Assembly: GCF_029962835.1 (NCBI RefSeq) | Contig: NC_080579.1 | Span: 80,307,959-80,371,958, forward strand | Reading direction: 5' to 3' | Origin: Magnolia sinica | Taxonomy: Eukaryota; Streptophyta; Magnoliopsida; Magnoliales; Magnoliaceae | DNA length: 64,000 nt | Part shown: piece by piece, positions 38,721 to 50,195 of the stretch | How the letters are laid out: each line of letters starts with the position of its first letter | Numbering within the stretch: position 1 is the stretch's first letter | The notes under the pieces: model-generated | Databases searched by the model: none | Told to the model about the DNA's origin: nothing | The model's input: the letters and a program-made list of their open reading frames with translations, nothing else | Translations under genes and position numbers: made by a program

Positions 38721-39916
38721 GGAAGCGGATTAAGTGCGCCCACTCTACTCAAGACGGTGCTACCCTTACCATGGGGCCTACTTGAATGTATTTATTTTAC
38801 TTCTCCCTCTATCTATTTTTTTCCAATCATTTTATGCCATGAGCCAGATGAAGCAGTTTCAATTCTCAAGTAGACCCCATTATTGAAAACAGTGGTGATT
38901 GATCATATGAGTTTTGGACCAATTGTTATTGTTTTTTTTATACTTTTATCTTGGTTCATACGACTATATCAGCTAGGGGTGCACATCGAACCGGTAGAAC
39001 CGTGGAACTGGACCGAAACCAACCAAACGGTCCGGTTTGGTCCGATTCTAAAGTGCACCGGTTCCGGTTCCGGTTCCAAAAATCAAAGAACTGATTACAA
39101 AGGTTCGGTTTTCGGTTCGGGGGTATGTAGAGCCGAACCGAACCGTGAACCGATCCGTGGATCCGAACCGCGGAACCAAACCGTGGAACCAAACCTAGAA
39201 GCAAACTTAGAACCGAACTAAGAACCATTTGATTGTTTCCATATTTGACTCATGATTTATGATTTACAATGTACTGTTTGATTGTTTCAATAAATATATT
39301 TTTGCATACCTTATATAATATATAAACTTTTCATCAAATGGATCACAACACGAATGGACATAGGCTAGATTATAAGATAAAACATGCAATTGGGCTGGAT
39401 TATAAAAAGCCCATAACTGTGGAATCAATCCGGAACCAAACCGGTTTTAACGGTCCCGTTTCGGTTCAGTTCTAGAGTGCTAACGGTTCGCTTCCGGTTC
39501 CGAATATCCTAGAACCGTTAGGAACAGTTCGGTTCTGGTTTCACCCCATAATCGGACCGAACTGACCCGTGTGCACCCCTAATATCAGCAAGTTGGATGG
39601 CAAATAAACATTTCATTTATTTATTTATTGATTATTATTTTTTTCAAGTTCATCCAAGTTTATGTGGCCTTATCAACCTGTTGGATGACAAATAAACTTA
39701 CAAAAAACCTATGGTGGACCCTATGCTACTCAATCACTATTGTTTGGTATGATACAGTTAAACTTGAAAATTGAGCAGGATTCATTTTTGGGCTCATATC
39801 CCCAATTAATCTAGCAAGACGGATGGATGGCGTGCAAATAGAATACAGACATAAAGATGGCATACGGTGAGCGCGCCACCCTCTTGGGTGAGGTGGGGCA
39901 CACCTAATCCGCTTCC
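38721..39916. mobile_element. Foldback-family element interrupted by a hAT element
   Basis: The left end GGAAGCGGATTAAGTGCGCC is mirrored by the right end ACACCTAATCCGCTTCC. The core arms match the family. A 608-bp hAT element lies inside (38974-39581). Removing it rejoins GACTATATCAGC to AAGTTGGATGG, which restores a family-like reading. Confidence 0.75.
38974..39581. mobile_element. Non-autonomous hAT-type element
   Basis: The termini TAGGGGTGCACA and TGTGCACCCCTA are perfect inverted repeats, and a perfect 8-bp duplication ATATCAGC lies at 38966-38973 and 39582-39589. It is 608 bp, with CGGTTCCGGTTC-type subterminal repeats and no transposase. Eight-base duplications and TAGGGGTG ends are typical of hAT. 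Confidence 0.9.
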
Positions 39917-40201
39917 TTGACCAAGTGACTTGTGTAGGATACTGGAGCAATCTAAACGGTGGGCCCCACCATCAAGCTAACCCATCCCAGGAAGCACGCT
40001 AATCATCGGCCATCCATTAATCTCCACGGTGTTGGCCTCCCGATGACTGGACCAGTCTGGTACTTTGGCCAGGCGATCGTGATAGTGGGGCCCACTGTTT
40101 ACACCGATCAGATATCCAGCAAGATAGTGGGAAGGATAGGCTTGCAAGCCAAAAGTTAGGCTGTTGCCGATAAGTTCTCTTAGATATGGGACGCACATGC
40201 C
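39811..40201 (+). repeat. 391-bp direct repeat, left copy
   Basis: It matches 44261-44651 with about twenty differences. It starts TCTAGCAAGACGGATGG and ends GGGACGCACATGCC. The first ~105 bases are the right tip of the foldback element at 38721-39916, so the duplication followed that insertion. Confidence 0.85.
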
Positions 40202-40410
40202 TTTTCATGTACTTCACGGTCAATTCCCATCACTTCATGGTCATTTCCATGCATTTCACGATAATTTCGCTTCACTTCATGTCATTTCCATGCATTTCAC
40301 GATCAATTCTGGTGATTCCGTTTAGATTCACGGTCAATTCCATGCACTTCACGGTCAATTGCCTTCACTTTACGGTCATTTCCATACACTTCACGATCAA
40401 TTCCCTTCAC
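40202..40410 (-). repeat. Satellite block in inverted orientation
   Basis: It has the same 21-base subunits as the next block, but reversed (CACTTCACGGTCATTTCCATG type). It holds one spacer (GTGATTCCGTTTAGATTCAC). It meets the forward array head to head near 40410, making a long inverted repeat. Confidence 0.85.
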
Positions 40411-41141
40411 ATGACTGTGAAGTGCATGGAAAGGATTGTGAATCTAAACGGAATTGCCAGACATGACCGTGAAATGCATGGAAATGACCGTGTAATGAAG
40501 GGAATTGATTGTGAAGTGCTTGGAAATGACCATGAAGTGAAGGCAATTGACTGTGAAGTAGGTGGAAATGACCGTGAATCTAAACGGAATTGCCGAAAAT
40601 GACCATGAAATGCATGAAAATGACTGTGTAGTGAAGCGAATTGACCGTGAAATGCGTGGAAATGGTGAAGTGAAGGGAATTGATCGTGAAATGCATGGAA
40701 ATGACTGTGAAGTGAAGCGAAATGACTATGAAATGCATGGAAATGACCATGAAGTGAAGGGAATTGACCGTGAAGTGCATGGAAATGACCGTGAATCTAA
40801 ACGGAATTGCCGGAATTGATCGTGAAATGCATGGAAATGACCGTGAAGTGAAGCGAAATGACTGTGAAATGCATGGAAATGACCGTGAAGTGCATGGAAA
40901 TGACCGTGAATCTAAACGGAATCGCCGGAAATGACTGTGAAATGCATGGAAATGACCCTGAAGTGAAGCGAAATGACCATGAAATGCATGGAAATGACCA
41001 TGAAGTGAAGGGAATTGACCGTGAAATGCATGGAAATGATCGTGAATCTAAACGGAATTGCTGAAAATGACCGTAAAATGAATGGAAATGACCGTGAAGT
41101 GAAGCAAATTGACCATGAAATGCGTGGAAATGACCGTGAAG
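40411..41141 (+). repeat. 136-bp higher-order satellite, block 1
   Basis: The unit is five 21-base subunits of the type AAGCGAAATGACCGTGAAATG, plus a 31-base spacer with GAATCTAAACGGAAT. Spacers start at 40440, 40576, 40793, 40908 and 41044. The gap of 115 lacks one subunit; 217 has about four extra. Because 21 is divisible by three, open frames arise on both strands, but they are not genes. Confidence 0.95.
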
Positions 41142-42429
41142 TAGAGGTGGGCAACTTGGGCCTGATCCGGTGGATCCGACTCGACCAGACCCGACTCGGT
41201 ACCGTTCCGAACAGAACCGACGGTCTGATCGGGCCTGATCGATTCTGATCGTCCAGATCCAATAGTTTTTCAAGTCGGGTTTAGATTGGCCCTGATCTGA
41301 CCCGACCCGACCCGACCCGAAAATCCAATCCGATTGGATCCAGACAGATCCGATCCTACCCGATCCGTTGTAGTTTTTATTAATCCTTCTACTTTTTCTT
41401 ATGGTATGCTACACTTGAGCTTTGGATATGCATCAATTTTGGGTTCAACCACTAAAATAATCTGCAAAAATGAATGGACGGTGTGGATAAATCACACGCA
41501 TTCAAGGTGAGCCCTAATAGAGTTTGTTGTGTCCAATAGCAAGTAAATTTACCGGTGTACCGCACAGAGGACACAACTATATAGCTAGTTGTAGCCTGTA
41601 TGCGCTAGCTGTGTGTAGACGCTAGCTATAGTTATATGTCGTGCTAAGACGAGCATTGATGCTCCTCGAGGTCCGAGTTGTACGAACGGTTCAAAGGATA
41701 TTAAAGTTACATGGGCCCCACAGTGATGTACTTATTATATCTACACTGTTCACATATTTTCAGAGACTATTATAGAGTATTGTTCAAAAAATGAATAATA
41801 TCCAACAATCATGTGGACCACATCACAAATAGCAGCAGAGAATGATTTTCATCGTTAAATAATTTGTGTGGTCCACATGATAGTTAGATCTGTCTTAATT
41901 TTAGTCTCAAGCCTTAAGACGAGCTCACCAAATGAATGGACGGTTTGGATATAACACATACCCCACCATCAGACCATATAACTTGCTAAACTCAATAAAG
42001 CAAGTAACGTACTTAGTGTGAAAAGAAAGTCTCTACATGCACATCAACGTAATACATTAATACATCAGAGAAGCGTGATACACATTTTTTATAGTCACGT
42101 GGGGCCCACCTTCATGTATATATGTTATCTAAGCCGTTCATCCATTTGACATATCATTTTAGGCGTTGAACAAAAAATTACGATACATTGAAGACTGAAG
42201 TGGACCACATCATATCAAGTGATCTGAATAGTGCCTAACTCGATTCGACTCGGTTTCCCTGACCGAGTCGGACTCGGATCGGGTTAAGTCAATCAAGCAA
42301 CGGATCTGTCCGAGTTAGGTGACCTAGACTCGGTCTCGAATCGGATCAATTTTGGGTCAACCTATTAAAATTTCGGATCTGACGGGGTTAGGCACAATCC
42401 GGTCCGACCCGGACCAATGCCCAGCTCTA
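41142..42429. mobile_element. Non-autonomous hAT-type element inside the satellite
   Basis: The ends TAGAGGTGGGCA and TGCCCAGCTCTA are inverted with one mismatch. A perfect 8-bp duplication CCGTGAAG lies at 41134-41141 and 42430-42437. It is 1288 bp with ACCCGACCCG-type subterminal repeats. No transposase is seen. It carries foldback-family arms at about 41650-41975 and 42095-42230. Confidence 0.9.
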
Positions 42430-43262
42430 CCGTGAAGTGAAGGGAATTGACCGTGAAGTGCATGAAAATGACCGTGACTCTAAACGGAATCGTCGGAAAT
42501 GACCGTGAAATGAATGAAAATGACCATGAAGTGAAGCGAATTGACCGTGAAATGCTTGGAAATGACCGTGAAGTGAAGGGAATTGACCGTGAAGTGCATG
42601 GAAATGACCGTGAATCTAAATGGAAATATCGAAAATGACCATGAAATGAATGGAAATGACCGTGAAGTGAAGCGAATTGACCGTGAAATGCGCGTGGAAA
42701 TGACCGTGAAGTGAAGGGAATTTACCATGAAGTGCATGAAAATGACCGTGAATCTAAACCGAATCACCGGAAATGACCGTGAAATGTATGGAAATGACCT
42801 TGAAGTGAAGCGAATTGACCGTGAAATGCATGAAAATGACCGTGAAGTGAAGGGAAATGACCATGAAGTGCATGGAAATGACCATGAATCTAAACGTAAT
42901 CGCCGGAATTGATCGTGAAATGCATGGAAATGACTGTGAAGTGAAGCGAAATGATCATGAAATGCATGGAAGTAACCGTGAAGTGAAGGGAATTGACCGT
43001 AAAGTGCATGGAAATGACCGTGAATCTAAACAGAATCACCGGAATTGATCGTGAAATGCATGAAAATGACCGTGAAGTTAAGCGAAATGACCGTGAAATG
43101 CATGAAAATGACCGTGAAGTGAAGGGAATTGACCGTGAAGTGCATGGAAATGACCGTGAATCTAAACGGAATCATTGAAAATGACCGTGAAATGCATGGA
43201 AATGACCGTGAAGTGAAGCGAATTGACCATGAAGTGAATAAAATGAATGAAAATGACCGCGA
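42430..43262 (+). repeat. 136-bp higher-order satellite, block 2
   Basis: It continues block 1 after the hAT element. Spacers start at 42476, 42612, 42750, 42886, 43022 and 43158 (136, 138, 136, 136 and 136 apart). It ends in shortened ATGAATGAAATG units. Confidence 0.95.
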
Positions 43263-43568
43263 GGTGAATGAAATGGATTTTTGACCATTGACCCAATGGA
43301 ATCTTGAAAAATAACTACGTTGGTTGGCTAAATTAGCTTCTCCAACCCCAAAATCATATGTGATATGTCAAGTAACCCATTCTAATTTAGGAGATATGCT
43401 TGTTAAATGAATAGACAAAGAAATGAATTAAAAGATAAAAAAATAGTTTTATATATTTATATATACATATTTATATAATTATGCATTAGAGAAAAATGTA
43501 AGGGGGGAAAGTTCTCCTTGTAAAAAAATAAATAAATAAATAAACTTTGCCAGACTGGCGGCAGTTTG

Positions 43569-43605
<37 letters not shown>

Positions 43606-43610
43606 AATGG
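43263..43610 (-). mobile_element. Antisense retroelement fragment and poly(T) run
   Basis: Read on the minus strand, 43290-43400 resembles 22800-22910, with CATATGATTTTGGGG and TTTAGCCAACCAA-type words. A run of about 31 T lies at 43573-43603. Confidence 0.4.
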
Positions 43611-43619
43611 AATTTTTAT

Positions 43620-44093
43620 TGATTTTGTGGGTCATATCATGAGGTCTGTGTTATATCCAAACCGTCCATCTATTTGGCGAGCTCATATCAAGGCTTGGGA
43701 CGAAAAATAAGCCAGATCTAACTATCAAGTGGAGCACACTGTAAAAGGCAGTGGGGAGTTGAACGTCTACCATTGAAACCCTTTTAGGGGTTACGGAAGT
43801 ATTGGATCACTGTGAAATTTGTTTTTCCTCTTCATCTAGGTCTTTGTGATCTTATGAATAGATTGGATGGAAAATAAATATTATGGTGTGCCCTATAAAA
43901 ATTTTAACGATGAAAATCAATTTTCCCGCTGCTCTTTGTGGTGTGGTCCAATTGATCTTTGGGTATGATTTTATGTTATTTTTGATAATGCTCCGCAATG
44001 ATCTCGAAATATGGATATGCGGAACCCATGTAACTTTGATATCTTTTGAACTGTTCGTACAACTCGGAGTTCGAGGAGCGTCAGCGCTCGTCT
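43620..44093. mobile_element. Foldback-family element
   Basis: It carries left-arm and right-arm cores and the central TTTGTGATCTTATGAATAG segment. Its right tip (44026-44093) is the inverse of the sequence at 41650-41715: GACGAGC, then GCTCCTCGA, then AGTTGTACGAAC. The left tip is lost near the poly(T) run. Confidence 0.55.
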
Positions 44094-44260
44094 TTGACCA
44101 CCAGCCGATCCTCTTGCGGAAGGAAAAGCAGGGTCATTTTCGACAGTTGGGAAGCCGTCCGTACGTATGGGGCTTATTCTTGCATGGTAAAAAGAAGTGG
44201 GTTTACAAATGTAAACGGGCCATAAATGAGTCGTACAGTCGCAAATTTCTTCTCAAATAA

Positions 44261-44651
44261 TCTAGCAAGTCGGATGGATGGCGTGCATATAGAATACATG
44301 CATAAAGGTGGCATAGGGTGAGCGCGCCACCCTCTTGGGTGAGGTGGGGCACACCTAATCCGCTTCCTTGACCAAGTGACTTGTGTAGTATACTGGAGCA
44401 ATCTAAACGGTGGGCCCCACCATCAAGCTAACCCATCCCGAGAAGCACGCCGATCATTGGCCATCCATTGATTTCCACGGTGATGGCCGCCGATGAATGG
44501 ACCAGTCTGGTACTTGGGCCAGGCGATCGTGATGGTGGGGCCCACTTTTTACACCGATCAGATATCCAACAAGATAGTGGGAAGGATAGGCCTGCAAGCC
44601 AAAAGTTAGGCTGTTGCCGATAAGTTCTCTTAGATATGGGACGCACATGCC
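44261..44651 (+). repeat. 391-bp direct repeat, right copy
   Basis: It is the partner of 39811-40201, offset by 4450. It holds the tip of a foldback element without its body, so it is a copy of the left block rather than an independent insertion. Confidence 0.85.
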
Positions 44652-46760
44652 ATGCACATGCAGTCGTCCATACAGTCCATTCTGTGGGCCCCACCATGGG
44701 TTTCCCATGACTATGATTTATGGGGTGCAGATCTTCTACAGAATGGTCCAACGATGAGCTTTTGCACCTAAATACAAGTGTGCCATGTTTTCAGGAACAA
44801 AGTGCATTTTGCTTTTAAGAAAATGTCCCTATACATCTTTGGATCCCTTTCCTCGTCATATGCTTTTCTTCGGACCGGAAACGTCTACAGCACCCGTTTT
44901 TAACCAGCTGCGTGAAACACCCATGCTAATAGGCTTACCTTGTTTTTATACTTAAATCGACTCCGTCCATCAGATGGTAACTATTATTTGACATGTACGA
45001 ATAAAATATAGACCATATAAAAGGCTTTCATGGGCCACACCAATAAAAAAATGTAAAAAGTGTTCCTAAAACCTCTAAGTATAAACCGTGTGGCCCACCT
45101 TATATTTGTGCTCAGTCTGAAATTTATTTTTTATTTTTTCGTATTTTCACTTCATTCTGGAGATTTACCCTCGATTAACGGGTTTGATGAAGGATACACT
45201 CCATGGTGGCCCCACACAAAAACGCATGGTTGGCATTCCTTTCCTATTGTTCCCAATGGTGTGGTCCATCTAAAATGTAGATCTTGATGATTTTTGTCTC
45301 CAGATGCTATTATCGAGTGTAGATATGATGGTACGGAATGGATTTTATATAAAAAAATATGGTGGGCCCCACAAGCTTGGGTGTTTACGCGCTGCTAAAA
45401 ACATGCGATTGTTGCAAAGAATTCGGTGCCTTTTCTTTGGGTTTTATTTTCGTCTTTATCTCTTACTTTTGTTTATTTTCAGTTGGAGGCGGAGGCCTGA
45501 ATACAAGAAGGATTTGTAGTTAGCTTAGCCCACAAGATGACGTGGGAGACCCACCTTGATGTATTCAATGGCATCCAATCCATCTATCACTTTCGTCCCT
45601 TCATGTTATCATCTGCGCCAAAAAATAAGACTGATCCAAGGTTCAGATGGGCCACACCTCACAAACAGCTTGGATGGAGACGTTCATATTAAAAACCTTC
45701 CACATTACAGCATTGCTATATTTTACGCACGCCATGCAATCCATCTAGAAGATGAACCCCACCAAGATGACTAGACACCGCAAAGTCAGGCCATTTCAAA
45801 ACTCAAGTAGCCAACCCCACATGATTTTTAAGGTTTTAGGTATGATTTTATATGGCGTGGGGGACATGCGCATTGAAATGGCCTGATTTTACGTACCAAA
45901 AAGAACATGAGAATGTTATGATATATTGATGGATTGGATGCATTGATCAAATCATGGTTGGTCCCAAAATAGCTTGGATTAGGCCACGTTCAGGAATTGA
46001 CATTTACACCTTTTTTTGTGTGTGTGTGTGCGTGTGTAGTGAAAAGAAGAGGTTTCATGATTTAATAGAAGCGGTGCAAATATCATTTGATCATTTCTAC
46101 TTTTTATTTTTTATTTTTTATTTTTTATTTATTTTATCAAAAGAGCTGGACCTATGTAGTTGGACGATTCTAACGTCCACCATGTGGGCGCATTGTGTTA
46201 AAATGCACCCAATACAATCAGTGCACGTGTTTGCCCATATAGATTGTTCAGTAGATGTGACATCTCTTTGGATTGGCCATAACCCAAAAATCTAACAAAG
46301 TGGATGCCTCCATCAAATGGATAATGGTCTGATGATGTTGTATAGATCTGGCACAACTAAGAACACTTTGATGTGAATTTTAGATTGTGGCCCATCCAAG
46401 AGCCAGGACATGATTTGAATGGTCCAGATCGATGAACACATTCACTGATTGTAGGGTTGAGATGGGACACACCATCTACTTCAGGGGTCCAATGATGAAT
46501 GGATATCGAATCTGAACCGTCAAATTGATAGGCTAGCACTGGAATGGACCATAGCCTAAAAGCCTTATAATGATTGTTGAAGACTACAATTCATCACGTA
46601 GCTTTCATGAAATAGGGTAACTATGAATTGGATGGCTGAGATGGATGAGCATATTGGCCAACTAATGTTAACATATTTCACCACTTCCGGTGTTAGAAAA
46701 TTACAATTTCACCCACCTTCAAAGTTTATCCGTGCATCAGGACGGTGGACCAACCTTGAA
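44652..46760. other. No gene; scattered foldback fragments
   Basis: Partial arms lie near 44935-45090, 45545-45780 and 46130-46260. Frames of about 110 residues (for example near 45954-46295) show no family signature. Confidence 0.35.
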
Positions 46761-46763
46761 GAT

Positions 46764-46883
46764 GATCTCGTATCATGTCGCCCACGCGCGTACATTGAAT
46801 GTGGACCGTCGGTTATTTCTCGTGATCTCGTATCATGTGGCCCACGTGCGTACATTGAATGTGGACCGTCGGTTACTTTTCGT
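46764..46883. repeat. 60-bp tandem duplication
   Basis: The GATCTCGTATCATGT unit repeats at a period of 60 with about five differences. Confidence 0.85.
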
Positions 46884-47046
46884 AAATCATCCTTTTTAAT
46901 TTGGAGGGGTCCGGTGTCTCTATTAAGCATCTTCATCTTCACGGTGGGGCTCACTTTTTGCACCGCTCAGATGTTTCTCACACTGCCAGATTGGCATGTG
47001 CGCCACGTGTGAAGGATCTGCTGAAAGTGGTGGGGGTAGCTAACTA

Positions 47047-47965
47047 CGGACGCGGATTGTCTCCTGACGCTGTCAGTAGCCGATGGGGTGCTATGTGGAC
47101 CCCAGCATGATGCATGCATCTATTTTTTCAGATCATTTTAAGTCACGGTAGAAAAAATGACGTAGGTTCGAATATCATGTGGACCCACCACGGGAAACAG
47201 TGCTGATTGAACGCCCACCATTAAAAAAATTCTCACGGGCCACAAAAGTTTCGGATGAAGATGATATTTGTGTTTTCCTTTGATTGTGGTCTTTGTGACC
47301 GAATCAATAGGTTGGATGGAAATAAATATTACAGTGGGACCTAATAAGTTTTTAATAGTGGGCATTCAATTACCACTGCATTCAATATGCCAGATTGGCA
47401 TGTAATCATGCTTGAGATTTATATTTATCTCTTGTTTTGGGCTAATCTCTTAAAATGGGACGCGGACTGCCTGCTACCCCTGCCCGTCCCTAGCTCGGAA
47501 CGGGAAGTACTGTGGGCGGGTCCACCGTGATGTATCTGTACATCCAAACTGTCCATCCTTCTTTTAAGATTATTTTAATGTATCAAAATAAAAATAAGGT
47601 AGATCCACCGATCAAATGGACCACACCACCAATGTCTCTTGCATTTAATGCTTTGTGCATTTTAATGCAACAAGCTTATTATTTGGTGTGGTCCGCTTGA
47701 TCGTTGGATCTGCCTCATTTCGTTTTGATGCCTTAAAATAATCTGAGAAAAGGGAGAGACGGTTTGGATGTACAGATACATCACGGTGGACCCGCCACAG
47801 AACTGCCCGGGACGGGCGGAGGTAGTACGCAAGAGTACGCAATCCACGTCCCTTATAATGATACGAAAAAATAGATGGATGGCGTGGATAAAAAACGTAG
47901 ACCGCGGTGGATCCCACATGGCACCGTCCAGTAGCAACTTCCCTGCTGTTAGCGTCATTAGGGTG
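47047..47965. mobile_element. Foldback-family element hosting a nested copy
   Basis: The left arm starts near GGACGCGGATTG, with core GTGGACCCCAGCATGATG. The right arm is split by the element at 47458-47851. It continues with GATACGAAAAAATAGATGG, GGCGTGGATAAA and GTGGATCCCACATGG. The right border is uncertain because another element begins at about 47960. Confidence 0.7.
47458..47851. mobile_element. Mutator-like foldback element, nested
   Basis: The ends GGACGCGGACTGC and its near complement ..CAATCCACGTCC bound 394 bp that are almost wholly inverted repeat (arms of about 170 bases). Flanking 9-mers CTTAAAATG (47449-47457) and CTTATAATG (47852-47860) match at 8 of 9. Excision restores the host arm's TTAAAATGATACGAAAAAAT reading. 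The 9-bp duplications and long arms indicate a MULE-derived MITE. Confidence 0.85.
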
Positions 47966-48456
47966 CGGATTAGATGAGGCACGGGTAACAGCTCACTGGG
48001 TGTGGCCCACCTCATGTATTTGTAGTATATCCACGCCGTCCTTTCCTTTTTTGAGATCATTTGTCCAAAAATGAAGCAACTCCAAATCTCAAGTGGAGCA
48101 TAAGGAGGGTTTGAATTCCCACAATTAAAAACATCCTAAGGTTACAAAAATTTTGGATCAAACTGCTATTTGTGTTTTCATTCATCCAGTTTTATGTGAC
48201 CTTATCAATCAGTTGCATGGGAAATAAACATTACAGTGGACCTTAGGATGGTTTTAACGGTGGATGTTCAATCACCACTGTTTTCTGTGGTGTGCTCCCC
48301 CTGAGACCTGGATCTTCCTCATTTTTGGGACCATGCCTCAAAATGATCTCGAAAAAGTGATGGACGGCATGGATATACTACACAGACATCTAGGTGGGCC
48401 CCACGGTCGGGGTCCCACCCACTAAACTGTTACCCGTCTCACCTAATCCGCGCCCT
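47960..48456. mobile_element. Foldback-family element
   Basis: The left end AGGGTGCGGATTAGATGAG and the right end CACCTAATCCGCGCCCTA are inverted. Arms share GGGTAACAG and GTGGGTG blocks and the family core. No clear target duplication remains. Confidence 0.75.
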
Positions 48457-48746
48457 ACCGTTAGTTAACTCGTCGGTCCTCCCACGGGAATTCTTTGCTG
48501 CGCGGGCAAAGTGTGATTATCGATGTGCATGCGCAGAGAATTTTTGCATCTGTCCTTACCTTCATTTGGACCGTCCGATTAGTGGGCCTCGGTGTCAATT
48601 TGGGCCATGCACCATTTTCCATTTAAACCGGCTGTTCCGTGTCCACCATTCGTCTGGTTAGGACCATAATTTCAGTGTGATTTCTGGATTTTAGTTTACG
48701 GCCCATCTACGGTGGGGCCCTTGACTTGTTCAGTCATAACCATTTC

Positions 48747-49232
48747 GGACGCGGGTTGCGTCCTACCCCGCCCGTCTCCAGCAGGGAACGGGCAGGAGCT
48801 TTGAGTGGCCACCGTGACGTATGGGTCTTATCCACACCGTCCATCCATTTTTTCCTATCATTTTAGGACAAAAACCCAAAAATGAGGCAGATTCAAGCTG
48901 AAGTGGACCACACCACAGGAAGAAGTGGTGATAATGATTCTTACCGTTGAAACTTTTCTACGACCCACCGTGATGTTTATTTTCCATCGAACCTATTCAT
49001 AAAGTTACATAGACATGTATGGAGAGAAAAAACAAATATAAGCTCCATCTAAAACTTTTGTGGCCCCCGAGAAGTTTTCAATGGTAAGAGTTTAATCCCA
49101 TTGTGTAGTCCACTTGAGCCTTGAATCTGCCTCATTTTTTGGCTTACGTCCTAAAATGATACGAAAAAAATAGATGGACGGTGTGGATAAGATCCATACA
49201 TCACGGTGGCCACGGGTGAGGGTTGGACGTCC
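48747..49232. mobile_element. Mutator-like foldback element
   Basis: The arms begin GTGGCCACCGTGA.GTATGG and mirror each other for over 150 bases. Outer 9-mers AACCATTTC (48738-48746) and AACAATTTC (49233-49241) match at 8 of 9. The right tip is shortened relative to the left. Confidence 0.8.
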
Positions 49233-49241
49233 AACAATTTC

Positions 49242-50195
49242 GGCGTCCCCATTGAGTCCCATACTTTGAAGGACGAAGAATGCTAATATGCAGCGCGCTC
49301 GTAGAACAAGGTCTACATGTGTACACGTGAGAAATTTGTGGACATAAAAGACCGTTGATCTGGTGGGCCACCACGTGGGGTGTCTATAGGCCAAAACAGT
49401 AGTTGCTGAATAATTTCTACCGTTTGTTCATGGGTTTTGCCATTGAATGAGGACCGTTCTTCTAACCGCTCTTTTTTGTAGGCCGGTGATAGGGTAGATA
49501 CCCCAGTCCAAAACCATCATTATCCACCTTGTTGTCCGCGAGATCAACAGTCCCCAAACGTTTTCGTCTAGAGAACTGGCCACCTTTATTTATTTATTTA
49601 TTTTTACACACGCACACACAACCCCACACACGCACGCCGTAGTGGAATTTCACCACCTATGGGTACTCGAACCCTTGACGCGTTGTAAACTTCTGAGAGT
49701 CTACCACCCGATTAAGAGTAAGGACCCAGAGAGAACTGCTCACTTGCACGCAATGGTGCTACAGCTCGCGATACAATACCACTTTTGATGCCACTAATAC
49801 AGGAAATCAGAACCGTTAAAACGATAGTCTCCACCACGGAGATGACCATTCTCGAAAATCAGGTTGATCCGGCCTCACATTAATATGACCATTGGTTGTC
49901 ATCTGATTCCAACGGTGCGGCCCACCAGATGAGCGGGTGGGACTGATATTCGTACCGGGTGCTCTTCACGGTGGCGCCCACCGTTTCACGGTGCTGATAT
50001 CCTTGAAGTTGTACGCTGACGGAAAAGACGGTTCAGTATTGATTAGGGAGTGGATCCGGTGCGCCTCGAGGCACGGTATTTTTTCTGCATCCATGCTATT
50101 CTCTTTACACGTGTCACACGTACTTAAAAAGTGAGTGGGCACGGATGAGCCGATCCTAGCCGTTTATTTGGTAGCATAAAAATCAACACCGCAAG
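49242..50195. other. No gene recognised
   Basis: Mixed sequence with short simple repeats (a TTTA run and ACAC near 49590-49625). Part of 49630-49800 hints at an old retroelement, but nothing can be named. Confidence 0.3.

Noticed and set aside
40186..43178. Many 60-160 residue open frames on both strands with seven-residue periodicity
   Set aside because: They come from 21-base satellite subunits, which keep frames open; the 136-bp unit shifts frame each round. No protein family or start context supports them.
40411..43262. Regular repeats resembling a CRISPR array
   Set aside because: The spacing is filled by related subunits rather than unique spacers, there are no cas genes, and the DNA is plant-like.
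43883..44260. 125-codon open frame
   Set aside because: It crosses a foldback right arm into unrelated sequence and has no family features.
39811..44651. 391-bp direct repeats as LTRs of an element
   Set aside because: They lack TG..CA ends, a primer site, a polypurine tract and short target duplications, and include a piece of another transposon.
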